Part shown: one piece after another, positions 49,139-63,079 of the stretch
Layout: the number at the start of each line of letters is the position of its first letter
Numbering within the stretch: position 1 is the stretch's first letter
Notes under the pieces: generated by a model
What the model was told of the DNA's origin: nothing
The model's database searches: none
What the model saw: only the letters and a program-made list of their open reading frames with translations
Assembly (NCBI GenBank): GCA_002104945.1
Contig: MCFH01000029.1
Coordinates: 536,001-600,000 of the forward strand
Reading direction: 5' to 3'
DNA: 64,000 nucleotides
From: Piromyces finnis
Lineage: Eukaryota; Neocallimastigomycota; Neocallimastigomycetes; Neocallimastigales; Neocallimastigaceae
Program-made: the position numbers and the translations under genes

Positions 49139-51147
49139 TTATTCTTCTTCAGCACATTGGGAATAGCTATAAAAAAAAAAAAAAGTGTTTTAATAATGAT
49201 TTATAAAAAAGGATAACATTTATAAAAATTAATTATTAATACTTACTATGGTCCTTGAGAAATACATTTTCCCTTACAACATTCAGTTGGACCAAAGTAG
49301 CCATCACCACCACATTGATCATATAAAGCAACACAAGTTGGTAATGGGTTGTGGCAAATTGGAAGAATGGTAAAACCATCACTACGCTTATTCTTAGTAG
49401 AGGTTGGACAAGTATCTGGAATACCACACCATTCACCATTTTCAACACCCCATTTACCGTTAGCATCGGTATCAACAACATTGCATGTGGATTTACAACA
49501 TGGGTAATCTGGTTCAGAGAAGCAGGAAGTGGTTGCACTTGAAGGCTTACATGATGCTTTAATACCACACCATTGATCGTTTTGAACACCCCAGTCACCA
49601 AGAGTATCAGAGAAGACTACATCACAACTGTCACAACATGGATAGTCTGGGTAACCAGTACAAGTAGTTGAGGTAGCAGCTGAACAATTTTCTGGAATAC
49701 CACACCATTCATTATTTTCAAGACCCCATCTAAATTTTTATTAAATATTTATTAATATTTAATTATAATGAAAAAAACTTTTTTTGAAAATACAAATTGA
49801 TATCTTTTTATTATATTTACTCTCCGTCATCATCAGTGTAAATGCTATTACATCCAGAACAACAATCAAAACCTAACTTCTTGGACCAACAAGCTTCATT
49901 GTTAGTTGGTCTAGCTTGAGAAGTAGTAGTTTTTTTAGTTGAGGTGTTATCAACATTTCCATCTTCATCTGGTAAAACATAACCATTATCCTTTAAGTAT
50001 GGGAAGTTATCTGGAAGAGTAGTCTTAGCATTTGCATTACCAGCTAATGGATCATCTGGATCTGGAGTACCACACATACCTTCACCATCATATCCTCTAT
50101 TAATATATACTATATTAATATTCAAATATATATTTTTTGTATTCGTTTAATTATTAATATTAATATACTTACGGATCTAAGGCAATACAACCCCAAGTTT
50201 CATCCTTTAAAGTTGTTATATTCTAATTATATATATATATAATTATTAATAAATTCTTTAAAATAAAGAAGATAATTATTAATAAAATTATATTATTCAC
50301 TTACCTTAGCACCATACTTCCAACCACTCCATTCTCTGCATGAAACCATTTCGAAGTAAACTTTACCGGTACCTAAAAGGTTACCAGAAGCATCACGTGG
50401 GAACCATTCACGAGCTTCACCTTGACCACTAGAAATATTAATATCAAAGTGATATCTCATACCACGTGGGTTTAAGAATCCCTCTATCGATAGCAAATTT
50501 GAATCATTAATGCAATGTACTTAATTGTATAAAATAAAATAATAATATTTTATGAATTAATTATATTACCAGATTCTGGTTGTTCTGGACCTGGGCACCA
50601 TTCCTTGTTATCTGGGTATGGACATTGATCAGTAATACGAACAACAATAGAACATTTTGGGAATAATTCTGGATCAGCTTGACCATCATAACTACCAAAA
50701 ACAGTCAAGGCATAGCAAAGACCACAAGCTGGACCACCACCTAAACCACTCCATGAACCATATGCTTTATTTTAAATAATTTTATATTATTTAGTAATAT
50801 TATTAATATATAATACTATAAATACTATTAATAGTCAAAGTACTTACATAAACCACTAATAGCAGCAGTTGGACCAGCAGCATTACCCATAGCACTAACA
50901 TTACAAGAACCACCACCACCATTTAATTCGTACTTTTTTTTTAAAAAAAAAATAAAATAAAAATTCAATTAATAATTCTCACATTAAATAAAAATTAATA
51001 ATATTTAGAATTTAATTTTTTTTTTTTTTTGAAATTAATACTCACGTGAGTCATACTTGCTTCACCAGAAGTAGCCCAATCCCATTCCCAAGCTTTTGCA
51101 GCAGAAGCAAGGAGAAGAGTTGCAGAAGATAATTGCAACCAGCGCAT
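49139..51147 (-). CDS. secreted GH45 endoglucanase with three fungal dockerins and a CBM1
   Basis: Eight exons (51147-51046, 50932-50848, 50764-50570, 50483-50305, 50222-50173, 50096-49821, 49729-49247, 49166-49139) total 466 codons, 465 residues. A signal peptide (MRWLQLSSATLLLASAAKA) is followed by a GH45 domain of the subfamily B/C kind: GSWSGLGGGPACGLCYALT, VVRITDQCP (catalytic acid Asp), PRGMRYHFDI, VYFEMVSC. It lacks the subfamily A YWDCCK motif. A Thr/Ser/Asp linker leads to three ~40-residue Cys-rich dockerins (CBM10-like), each ending WG(L/V)(E/Q)N(N/D/G)(E/Q)WCGI. The final ~33 residues (LYDQCGGDGYFGPTECC .. YYSQC) are a fungal cellulose-binding CBM1. The enzyme should cut beta-1,4-glucan, dock onto the fungal cellulosome scaffold and hold cellulose itself. 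The last exon of 28 nt carries the essential YSQC of the CBM1. Confidence 0.93.
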
Positions 51148-54135
51148 TTTTATCAATTAATAATTTATTTCTATAATATATTATTATTATATATATTTAT
51201 ATAAGTACTCTTTTTGATTGTTAAAGTTTTACATTATATTTCATTATTATAAATAAAACTATATTCATACAACAATTATATTTATTTTATCAATATCGTG
51301 AAATTAAAATATTGAAAAGAATTTTAATTTTAATCAATATTTTTTGTCTTTGAATAAAATTATTTATTATATAATAAAAATCTGAGTAACAACTACTGAT
51401 TATTCAAATAATATTTTTATAATTATATCAGATAAAAACAATAGTTTAAATAATTATTTTTTTTTTTTTTGAAAGATTTTATATTCATTTGGGATAAAAT
51501 TTTTATTTTTATTAGAGATTTCATTTTACTTTTTTAAAGTTTTATTATTATTATTATTATTTCTTCTCTTTTTAGATTCATATTTAACTCTGACAGTTTT
51601 GAAACTTTTTTAATTTATATTGAATATTTGTTTTAAAAATATATTCCAAAAAATAAAAAAAAGTAAAGATTTGGCATCTAATTGTTTTTTCACTTTAAAA
51701 TATACTTTTTTTAAAGTTGTCAATATGCAATATGTTTATTTTTACCTTTAGTAAATATATATAAATATTTATTTATTTTTCTATTTTTTATTATATCAAA
51801 TAATAAAAACTTTTTTTTTTTTCAATTAAATTTTTAGATTTTGAAATTGAAAAAAAAAAATTATATTATTAAAAAGATTTTTTATTTATATGAAAAATCT
51901 AATAATAAAATAGTTTTTTCTATGATTATATAATCATAAGGTAATTATATAATAATTATAGTTTTTTTTATTATCAGTTTTTTTTTTTTTAATAAATTTT
52001 TATTATGGTTTTTAAATAATAAAATTCATATTATTTATATCAAAAGTGAATTTATTAAAGATTAAAATTTCCATTATAGTAATACATTAAAATTATATTA
52101 TTATTATATTGTATAATTTATTATAATGTATTAATTAAAATATGGATATTGTTTAATAAATTCATTATATTTATGGATAAATTAAATAATATAAATTAAA
52201 CTTTTTCATATATATATTTTTACATTATTATTCAATAACCACAAAAATATTGATATTAAAATATAATAGTAAATATATTATGTAATATTTTCTATTATAT
52301 TTATATTTTTTAACAATATATTTTCAATATATTTTATTAATATTATTATTTAGAGTTTATAAGAAGAAATACATAAACTGTAATTAATATAATTTATAAA
52401 CTGAAGTAGTGTGGTGTAATTGTATATTAAATTTAAAAAGGTTTTGTTTTTTGTTTTTAGCAACATTCAGCAACATGATATATTCATTCTTGTATACTAA
52501 TAATAAAGCAAGCAAAACTATCATTAACATAATACTTTAATCTAAGAATAAAAAATAATAGTAATTAAAAATTATTAATGTATCTATACTTAAATTTATT
52601 CATTAGTCAAATAGTATTGTCAATGATGATTTATTTCATGAAGATAACCCACTATATTGTAATTAAAAAAAAAGGTATTAGTGATATAAGTATAATAAAT
52701 AATATTTTGTAATATTTTATTTCGTTATCAGCAAAAATATAGTAAAGCATCTTTCTATCATGATAATATAAAGCACATAATATTTGTATTAGTTTGTTAT
52801 TAGCATATTTATTTATAATATTTTATCGAGAAAATAAAATAGGAATTTTTTTTAAGATTTATTAAAGGAGGACAAAATAATAAATTAATAATAAAAAGGA
52901 ATTTTTCAATAATTAAAATTTAAAAGTTATAAAAGATGATTCTCTTAATAAGAAATAAATTAGAAAAATATATATTAAATAAATTCCCATTTATATTTAT
53001 ATGAATTTAATTAAATAAATTAATGTTAAACTTTAAATAATAATAAATTTTAAATTAATTTTTTTCAATTTAAAATTTATTAAATGAATAATAATTTATT
53101 TCATGAATAATAAATGACTAAAAAGGAATTTATAAATGGAGATACTTTAATAATTACATTAAAAAACATATGACCTTTAACACTATTGCCATTTGTTTTG
53201 TTTTGTTTAGTTTTTATAGGTAATGTTAGTTTTTACTACTACTAATTAACATAATATATTTTATTTATATTTAGTTATTTTTTTAAAAAAAAATAATTTA
53301 AATAAAGATAGTGAATAATCAACTTTTTTTTTTTTTTACGGCTTTTTTTTTAATTTGGTATGACTTTAATTTAATGAAAATCATCTTTTTTGTGTAACGA
53401 TTTTAAATAATATTTTATTTACTTTTTATTTTTTAAAATTATTTAAATATAGAGAAAATCATTTTATTATATATAAAACAATGTATTATTCATATTGATT
53501 CACATACTTTGAAGATAAAACAATTTAACTTCCAAAATTTACTATAAATCTATTGGACAGTATGATTTTCATTTATTAAATAAAAACAATCATCATAAAA
53601 AATAAATTAAAAACTTTTTGGAATTATTTATAATAATATATTGAATTTATATATTCATAAAGTATAATACTAATTGGTCAACAAATTAATTTAAAATATA
53701 ATTATTAAAGTTATTGAATTGCTTTTTTCATAAGATTTCTTAAAAAGTAACCTATTGATGTTATTAAAATTTAGTATGTAAAAGCTTTTATAAATATTTA
53801 TTATTTAATACCTTTTTAATAATGCTTTTTTTATTCTACTATTTAACTCTTTATTATAAAATAAATAAATCTAGAATAATAGTTAAATAAAATAGCCTTC
53901 TTAAAATAATATATTTATATTTAAATAAATTATATCTTTATTTATGCTTGAATCTTTGTTAATTATTAAATTAATAGAAAAAGAAAAAATAAAAAAATTT
54001 ATGATATTTTTGATTTAAAAAATTAAATAATGTAATTATTTTTATGACGGAATATACTAATAAGGAGATAAATAAAAAACGAATCTAAAATTTGATTTTT
54101 ATTTGGTTAATTGTTACATTGATGGGGAAAGAGAA
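51148..54135. other. 3-kb AT-rich gap
   Basis: Upstream of the GH45 gene and downstream of IFT52. Homopolymers and short palindromic A/T stretches; no ORF, island or repeat family recognised. Confidence 0.6.
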
Positions 54136-54985
54136 TTATATTTCTTGATTTAATTTTTTCCAGCTAACAATTTGTTTAAATATATATTCTAAAACATGTC
54201 TTGCATCCTTATTTTCATCTTCTAATTTGTCCATTGCACCTAAAATCTTACCACATTCCCAGATATAGTATTCTAAATCTTTATCAGTGCCTGTATGAAA
54301 AATGTATTTTTTTTTTTTATAATATATGAAAATTGGTAAATATGGGAAAAATTAATTTCATAATTTTGATAAAACAAATAATAGAAAAGAAAATTTTAAT
54401 GTATTACATTTATTAGTTAATTGAGCTAAACGAACTCTTTCACTAGCAAAGTTTTCGTCAAGATCAAAAAGATCTAAAGCTGGAGGTGGCAAATCTTTAA
54501 GTACAGGTGCAAATACTGCTGGTTGAAGTGGTGGCAGTGGTGTTTCAAACTATATAAATAATAAAAAAATTATAAATTAATGAAAAATTTACTTTCAAGT
54601 TGAAAAAGTATATACCATAATACTTACTTGAGGTTGAATTAAAGTTAATGGTTCATGTTTTAAATGAATTGTCTAAAAAAAAAAAAAAATAAAATAAAAT
54701 ATAATAATTAATTAATTATATATAATTTTTTATAAAGGTAAACTATAAAAAATTAAAAGTGTAGGATAAAAATAATATATGTACATCATATAATTTAATG
54801 GCTTCAGGTATCAAGTTAGTATCTAATTTAAATAGTCTAGTATCAAACATTGTGGTGAAATCTTTCGGTATTTCATCACTTTCCTATTATTATTTAATAT
54901 ATATAAAATATTATATATTTTATTTATTTATTATTATTAATATTGCTTTAAAGTAGTATATATATATAATATTTTAATTGATAAA

Positions 54986-55016
<31 letters not shown>

Positions 55017-57364
55017 GTAAACATGATTTAAGTGTATTGGATAATTGAGTAGTTTCTGGTAAATAATGATAATCAGCAATCTATTTTTAAAAATAGTACA
55101 TAAAAATGCTAATGATTAATAAAATTATAAAATATTATTATTAAAAATTTATAAAAAATTTTATATACATCTGGTTCGTTTGCATCAATACTATTCAATT
55201 CAATTTTATCTATTATATATTATTGGAAATATAAATATGAATATCATCATTTTATTTTTTATTAATAATTTATTTATTATTAAAATTAATTGATCCTTTT
55301 TTTTTTTTTTTTTTTAGCTTTATGAATTTAATAAATTTTAAATCACCTGTTGTAAGCCATTGAATGATAACATCTAAGAATTTACCGTTTTCTTCTTTAT
55401 CAATATATTGATCAGAAAACATTAATATGGATCCTACAACAGCTACTTTACCATATCCAACCTTTTAATTATTACAAAAAAAAAAAGATTTAGAATATAT
55501 TTCACAACTACTAATAAAACTTTAATATTTAAAATAATAAAATAATAGTTACTGGATCAACAGAAAATGCGGCTACTGGTCTATTTAATGGGAAAGAAAC
55601 ATTACCAGAAGAAAGAATTGGTATAGCTGGTTTTTGAACATTTAATGTTGCACCATATGGATATACAACTGAAAGATAGCTATTAAACAAAGTTATTTTA
55701 AATAATAAAAAATTAGAATTTAAGCAATCCAAATTTAATTGTTTAATTTATATTGATATTTTATTCCAAAAAAAGATGAAAAATAAAATAGTCATACTTT
55801 GGATTGAAATAATTAGATTCATAACTGGCACCTTTGCCAGTATTATTATTAGATTTATTCATGTCAATACCAATTAAACCACCACCAGTATTTTCATTTG
55901 CAGTAATATTATTTATGGAAGTGTTAGAAGAATAATAGGAAAGAGTTCCAATTTTTTTACCAGCTGCTCTGTTGATTTCTCTATTTAATATACCATTGGC
56001 AATAAATACTTCCTTTGGATGATGATATTTATAATAGACAGTACGTGTTACAGCATCTATTTTAAAAAGATTATATATTCATAATAATAATTTATTTAAT
56101 TATATTTCCGATTATTTTAAACAAATTTCCTTTATTGTATTCATATTCATAAAATTTAAACTATATCTGTTATTTTTTTTATTTTATTTTTAAATATATA
56201 TAAAAAAGATTGTAGTATTTTATACACTCTTATTTTTCAAATAAATTGTCAAATACTTTTTTTTTAACATTATTGTATTATTATGTTATTCAATGTTCCC
56301 ATATTTTTCATATATATATATTATTTTTTTAATAATCTTTTTTTTCTTCTGAAAAAAAAAAAAAAAAAAAGAAAATATATAGTATTTTATTCTTCATTTA
56401 TATATATAAATATATAATTTTTCTATACCTAAATTTGTCATGATACCATATTCTTCTAATAAATAATTGAAATTAGTATTATATTGATTTTCACCACCTT
56501 CTCCTGTCATATAAAATATAGAACCACCATTTTCTACGTAAGTTTTAAGTACTGAAAACTAAGAGTACATATTTATAAAATAATATATTATATATTTAAA
56601 GATATATAAATAATAAAAGATATAAATTCTGATATAATATTTTATAGTGGCATTGGTAATGAATAGAATATGTTAATATGATTTTAGGTTTAATACTAAA
56701 ATAATATTTACTTCTGAAGTTGTAAACTTTTCTCTTGGTCCACCAAAAATTATTAATTTAACATCTTGTAATTTTGCAGAAGTTAATTCTTCCTTATTTC
56801 TATTTTGAATATATTATAATATAATATAAAATTATGTTTTTTTTTTTTTTATTTTGCAAATAGTTAAATATTTATTTTTTGTAGAATGGTCGCAAAGTAT
56901 ATATAATGTTCGTATATATAGAGTGAAATTTTTCATAAATATATTTAAAAAATATATAAATTTATTTTAAAACACAATATATTTAGTTTATATAATAAAT
57001 ATTTCATTATTTATATTTATCCTTTATAATTTATTCTTTTTAAAAAATTTTTTTTTTTTTTAAAGATTTGGAATGATATTTACAGTGAAACTTTATAATT
57101 ACTTCTTAATCTTCTTTGAAAGAGTTTAAAACCATTAGAAGGAGTTGCTTGTTCCTTTTTTGTAACATTAAATAAAACAGTTGGGAGTTGTGGTTTTTGA
57201 TTTGGAAAATCTTTGTCATTAACAGATAAAATTGAACCTTGAAGTCGATTATTACTTCCACTTAAATTTGAAGAAGAAAAATTTGAAGATGTTCCCCTCG
57301 CTTGTGATCCATTGGATTGGTAACTACCATGGAGAGAATGGGAAGAAGACTTTGGCATAATCAT
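54136..57364 (-). CDS. IFT52: intraflagellar transport protein 52 (IFT52/OSM-6)
   Basis: Twelve exons (57364-57084, 56799-56712, 56558-56429, 56056-55798, 55679-55553, 55461-55347, 55209-55169, 55080-55015, 54883-54785, 54672-54628, 54549-54408, 54290-54136) join in frame to 515 residues. The core matches IFT52 throughout: IIFGGPREKFTTSEFSVLK, GGSIFYMTGEGGENQYNTN, FLLEEYGIM-like NYLLEEYGIM, HPKEVFIANGILNREINRAA, FSDQYIDKEENGKFLDV, CLQESDEIPKDFTTMFD, LTLIQPQFETPLPPLQPAVF and FDLDENFASERVRLAQLTNKC. IFT52 is a core IFT-B subunit needed to build the flagellum. The N-terminus has a Ser/Asn-rich extension of about 80 residues absent from the animal protein. The start may be 57364 or the Met two codons on. 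Confidence 0.95.
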
Positions 57365-58906
57365 ATAGAGCTATTCTTTTATAAATTATTCCTTCTTATT
57401 CATAAATGAATTAAGAAAAGGAATATAAAAAATTATAAAATCTTAAAATGTAAATTAAATGTATATATAAATTAGATATTATGAATAAATAATATCTTTG
57501 AGTTCTAAAAAAAATAATTATATATATATATAGTTTTATAAAATATTTTTTATTAATAAATTATTAAATTTTATTTTTTTTTTTTTTTTTAATATATACT
57601 AGATATTGTAAACTGTTTTTTTTTTTTTTTACATTTATAAATAATTTTTAATTATATTAATAATACTAACTTTTATAATATTACTTAATAGTTCTTTTTA
57701 ATAATATAATGTATTTATATTATTTTATTTTTGATAATTATATAAGAAAAAAATTGCTGCTCAAAAAAAAAACTTTTTTCTCTATTATTTTTAATAATGA
57801 TAATCATCAATTTATTTTTTTTTTTTTTTAATAAACTCCGATGGACAAAAAATTAAAAAAATTTGATAAATTTTAAAATAAAAAATTTAAAAAAATGTAT
57901 TAAAAAAATATAAAAGTATTTGAATTAATTTAACTTTCCACAGTATTATAAAACTAAAAAAAAAAAAAAAAAAAAAAAAAAAAGAAACAAAAATAATATA
58001 TTAGTTTTATTTTCTTTTTTCTATTATATTATATTAATAATCAAATGAATAAGGATAATATTTATTCCATTTATTATCCTTCATAGTTAATAATGATCAT
58101 TAAGTTTTTATTATAAAGCGAATGATTAATTGGAAATTATATATATATACAAATTTATTAAAATATTGTATAGTCTATTTTATATGTAGTTTTTCCTGTT
58201 TGTTAAATAAACCAAATGAAATAAAATAGACATTTTATTTGCTGTTATTCATTACTAAATAGGGTAAAAATATAGGTTTAAATATAACTTTTTGATCCTT
58301 CCTTCCTCCCTAATAAAATAGATATAATATAAATAAGGACTAGTTTTAAATTGAAAAATAAAGGGATATATTCATCTCAAGTTTTTTTTTTTTTTTTTTT
58401 TTTGTATATCTTTTATTAAAATATTTTTTACAGTTTTATTTTTAAAATGAATATCTCCTTTCGCTTATTATTCGAAAAAAGATATTCTTTATACTTTTAT
58501 AATGAAGATAATTATAGATGAATATAATAAAAAGAAAAAAAAAAATTTTTATATTCTTTTTTTTTTTTTTTTTCTTATTTTTTTTTTATTTTTATTTTTT
58601 ATTTTTTATTTTTTATTTTTATTTTTACTTTTATTTTTACTTTTACTTTTATTTTTGTTATTTATTATTATATTTTTTACTGTTATTATTCTTTATTTTT
58701 TTTTTTTTATTTATATATAGATGATATATAATATATCTATTTTTCTTATTTTAATAAGGTTATTAAAAGAAAAAATTAAAAATTAAAAAAAAAAAAAAAA
58801 AAATAAAAGAGAAAAAAATAATATTCGTCAGTGTTTTATAAAAAATTATTCTTTTCTTTCTTCTTTTTGTTTCCTTTATTCGATACTATTGATTGAATTA
58901 ACTTGC
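57365..58906. other. intergenic, homopolymer-rich
   Basis: A25-class run near 57957-57983, T-rich stretch 58550-58720. The two overlapping Phe-rich frames there (58502-58724) are compositional artefacts. No gene seen. Confidence 0.6.
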
Positions 58907-61495
58907 TTATAATTTAGCTTTAACATCAGTTTCAATAAAGGCTTCTGAATCTTCTTCTTCCTTTCTTCTTTCCATTTCGGCTAAACCATCTTCAATACGC
59001 ATAATCTTGTATAAATCTTCCTTTCTAGCCCAGTCCTTCATAGTTGGTCCAGACTTCTTTGATGGAAGCATTTCATCCATCCATCCTGGAACATCTGGCT
59101 TACTACCTAAAACCATTTGAGCAACGGCTTTAGCACAATGGAAAGCTCTTGGCATACCATGACCATGGTATCCAGCAGAAATAAATTGACCGTCCCATTT
59201 AGAACCTGGAATTGGACCAACCCATGGAAGATTTAAAATATCATTAGACATACCCATAATACCAGCCCATGTCATCATAATTTTAGTTGGTGACTTGACC
59301 ATATCACCAAAGTGAGTTGGTAAGAATTGTCTTAATTTTCTATCAATAGCAGTATTAATATCTGAGTCATCAGAACAGTTGTATTCAAGTTCCGGACCGG
59401 CTTCACCTCTGGCTCCACCAAGAATAACCATATTATCATTACGTTGCCATCCATAGATATAACCACGGTTAATACTAATACCGAATGGCCATAAGCGAGG
59501 TATAGAGGATGGAATAGTAATCATCATTTGACCACGTACTGGAACAATACAGTCACGAAGTTGTGGTAATAAATGTGCACAGTAACCGTTAGTACAATGA
59601 ATAACAGTATTACAGATAACAGAACCACGATTAGTGTTAATAACCCATCTTGGTTGACCCTTTAAGGATGAGATATCGATATTAGCTGATGCGGTTTCAG
59701 AGTTGAATGGAGTAATACTTTGGACTGGAGTGTATGTTTGTAAGTTGAAATAACCTGATTTAAGAGCTAATTGTAATAATTGAATAGTTAATTTTGATGG
59801 AGAAAGTTGTGAACCATTTGGATTCATAACAGCACCAACGAAGTCTTCACCATGGGTTTTCTTTTATTTGTTAATTAAATATCAATTAGAATTTTTAAAT
59901 TAAGTAGATAAATTTATTAAATTAATAGTATATAATACATAGGTATAAATTAGTATAATTTTTAATGCTATTGTTGCTATCATAATATTGAATTTATATT
60001 AATATGTTCAATACTATTCTTTCTTATATTAACTCATTTTAATAAAATTGATTATTAATTATTGATTATTATTATTATTATTATTATTAGTATGCTTTAC
60101 CTTAACAGTTTCGACACGATCCCAAATAATAAGTTCATGACCGAGACCTTGGTTTCTCATTTCTTCAATATTTTCAATAGCTTCATTGAATTCAAGATCG
60201 GTAAGATAAGAGTGAACTGTACCACCTTCTCTTAATTCAACCTTTTTTTCCCATCTGTTGTCCTTAATTAATTTCTTTAAAGCTAAGACAGTTTCTAATT
60301 CAAAAACTCTAATTTTCTTAGCAATATCTAATCCATATCTTTTGTATAATTCATAAAGAATTAATAAAAAATAATTGAATGTTGTATATATTTATTATTG
60401 TTATTATTAATGTTTTTAATTCCAAAGGATTTGAATTTAATACGGATGATAATATATTTAATGGATATAATAAGCGTTATAAATAAAAATAATAAAAAAA
60501 ATAATTTGATATTATATTTGAAGTTAGTATTGAATTAAATATAAATAATAAAAAATAGCATATATAAAAACTTTTAAAAAACTACTTTTTCATATCATAT
60601 TTAAAGTATCTGTAAGTTGAGTTAGTCATCTATTTATTTATTTATATATAGTATAATAAAATGAATTTGATTTAATTTGAATGGAATTATTATATATAAC
60701 TAAAAAAAAAAAAAAAAAAAAAAAAAACATTTTTTGGATTAATTTAAAAAATTGAATTGTAGGATTAAAATTTACATTTCCACCGCATCTTCCAGAGGCT
60801 AATTTTTAATTATTAAATATAAAACAATATAATGTTAATGTTGTAATAATAGTAAATGTATTATTTTTAAAATATGTTATTTTTATTAGTTATTTAATAT
60901 ACCACCACCGGCAGCAGCTCTAGCATCTAAACATAATATAGATTTTCCTTCAGTATCGAGCTTAGTTAAGTGATAGGCAACGGAAGCACCTTAATTATTC
61001 CATAGTTAAAATTAATTTTATTGTTAATAATTAATTGAATCTTAATTATATATTAATATAGAAGTTTTTTTTTTTTTTTTTTTCATTATTAAAAAAAAAG
61101 GATTAAAATTTATTAAGAAAATCATTTTTCATTGATAAATTTCTGATTTGAAATTCAAATTTTTATTTATAAAAAAACAAATATAATTCTACTTTATAAA
61201 GTTTAAAATTTTTATTATATTTTATTATTATTATTATTATTAAACTAGAATTCGATGTAAAATTAATTTTTATTAAACAAATGTCAAATATAAGGGAATA
61301 GGTAAAATTTATATTATAAATTTATTATAAATTTAAATTAATAGTAATATGTAATATACCGGTTAAACCAGCTCCTAAAATAACAATATCAGCACAACAT
61401 GGTAAAGAAACAGTAGTTCTGTGATTAGAAAGTGGGTTGTCAATTAACCAGAAAGAACGAGTTGGTTGTGGGTGTGGTAATCCTGGATCAGTCAT
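58907..61495 (-). CDS. FAD-dependent oxidoreductase, DAO family
   Basis: Six exons (61495-61360, 60989-60903, 60798-60776, 60629-60586, 60338-60101, 59860-58907) total 494 codons, 493 residues. The N-terminus has the FAD-binding Rossmann motif VILGAGLTGASVAYHL followed by LDARAAAGGGASGRCGGN, of which the last eight codons come from a 23-nt microexon. Downstream, VIHCTNGYCAHLLPQL, VPVRGQMMITIP, GGARGEAGPE and the C-terminal dinucleotide-closing GQFISAGYHGHGMPRAFHCAKAV are typical of the DAO (D-amino acid/sarcosine/gamma-glutamylputrescine oxidase-like) superfamily. Substrate is not predictable. Use of oxygen as acceptor would be odd for a strict anaerobe, so a dehydrogenase or NAD(P)-linked role is possible. 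No signal or peroxisomal SKL ending (ends KAKL), though AKL is a variant PTS1. Exon 4 acceptor and exon 5 acceptor are the least certain joins. Confidence 0.85.
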
Positions 61496-63079
61496 CTTTT
61501 AAATTTGCATTAATTTATTTTTAAATTTTATTAAATTAATTAATAAATTTATTTACATATTAATTATTTATCTTTTTCTTTTTTATATTTTTCTTTTAAT
61601 ACGATTTTATTTTTTTTATTTTTTTTTTAATATTATTCATCATTCGTTTTCCTGAATATTTCTTCTTTTTTTTTTAAAAAAAAAAAAAATTTATATTGTA
61701 AAATAAATTCAAAACTCATCGAGGTAAATCAATATTACATCTTTATTTTAATAATCTTAAATTATTAATAATAAAAAAAACTTCATTTAATAGATTTCGA
61801 ATTGAAATGATGTTTTACTATTATTATATTTTTGAAATTTTAACTACTAAATCAACTGTTTTATAACATAGATAACACATAATTATAGTATTATAACTAT
61901 AGCATAAATATATTTATTTTCATATTGTATGTTTTTCAAAATACCTTTATTTTTTTTTTTATTTTTATTTTGTTTAAATAAAATGGATAATTTATTAACA
62001 AAAGAATATTAAAAATGGGTTTTTGAAAAGAAATATTAATAAATTTACTCTACAGAATAATATATTAAATAATATAATCTAATATATTTTTTGTATGACA
62101 AAATTAAGTGGAATGTTTTTTTTTTTTTTGTAGTAGGGAATAAAAATTTTTATATTAAAATAAATGATAAAATAATCTTTAAAAAAATTTCTGTAAAATT
62201 ATTAGTTTTACTTTTCACTTGAATATCTATCTATCCATTTTTTAATGTAGCCAATGAAATTACAGATAGATATATAATATAAAAAATTATTTATTTTTAA
62301 TTTAATAAATATTAAAATTTAAAAAAAACAACTTATCTAAAGAAAAATAGAATTAAAGGGTAAGGAAAAGTGATATGAATAAAATTATAGAAGAGTTAAG
62401 TTATAATATAGAAATAGATACATAGTCTTTGCTTTTTAAAATAAAGGATAAAAAAAAATATTTTAAATAAATAATGATTCATTATTAATTCTATTTATTA
62501 ACACTTTTATAAAAGTATAGTAAAAAAAAAAAATTAAAAGATTTTTTCTTTATAGGTATTAAAGAAAAATAAATTTAAAAAGTGTAAAAATTATTTGGGT
62601 TTGCATAATCTCTATTTATACTTTATATTTTGTAACTAATAAATTTCATTAAATCCTTGATAATATATAAATAAGAATTAAATAAAAAAATATAAAGTAT
62701 ATTTATATCTTTTAAAAGTTTTTAAATTTTTTTTTTTATTAAATAATTTTTAAATAAAAATAAAGTGTTTTTTTTTTTTTTTTTTTTCATTGCAAAAATA
62801 TCAATATTAATATTGAGAAAATGAAGTTTAAAATGTTTTGTAAATTTGAATAAATGATTAAATACATTTTTTTTAATTTTATAATAAAAGTATATTTAGT
62901 TCAATAATTTAAATAAAATAAATAAATATTAAAAAATGTATATAGTAACAATATATTGTTATATATAACAAAATGGAAAATGTAATGAATATAAAACAAA
63001 ATGCTTTTTTTTTTTTTTTTTTTTCTAGCTTTTTGATTATTAAAAAAAAAAAAAAAAAGTTATTTATTTATAACTTTCT
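61496..63079. other. intergenic, no gene seen
   Basis: Upstream of the oxidoreductase and downstream of the COP1-like gene; A/T homopolymers only. Confidence 0.6.

Noticed and set aside
58502-58724. Two overlapping Phe/Leu-rich ORFs
   Set aside because: Translation of a T-rich stretch in two frames.
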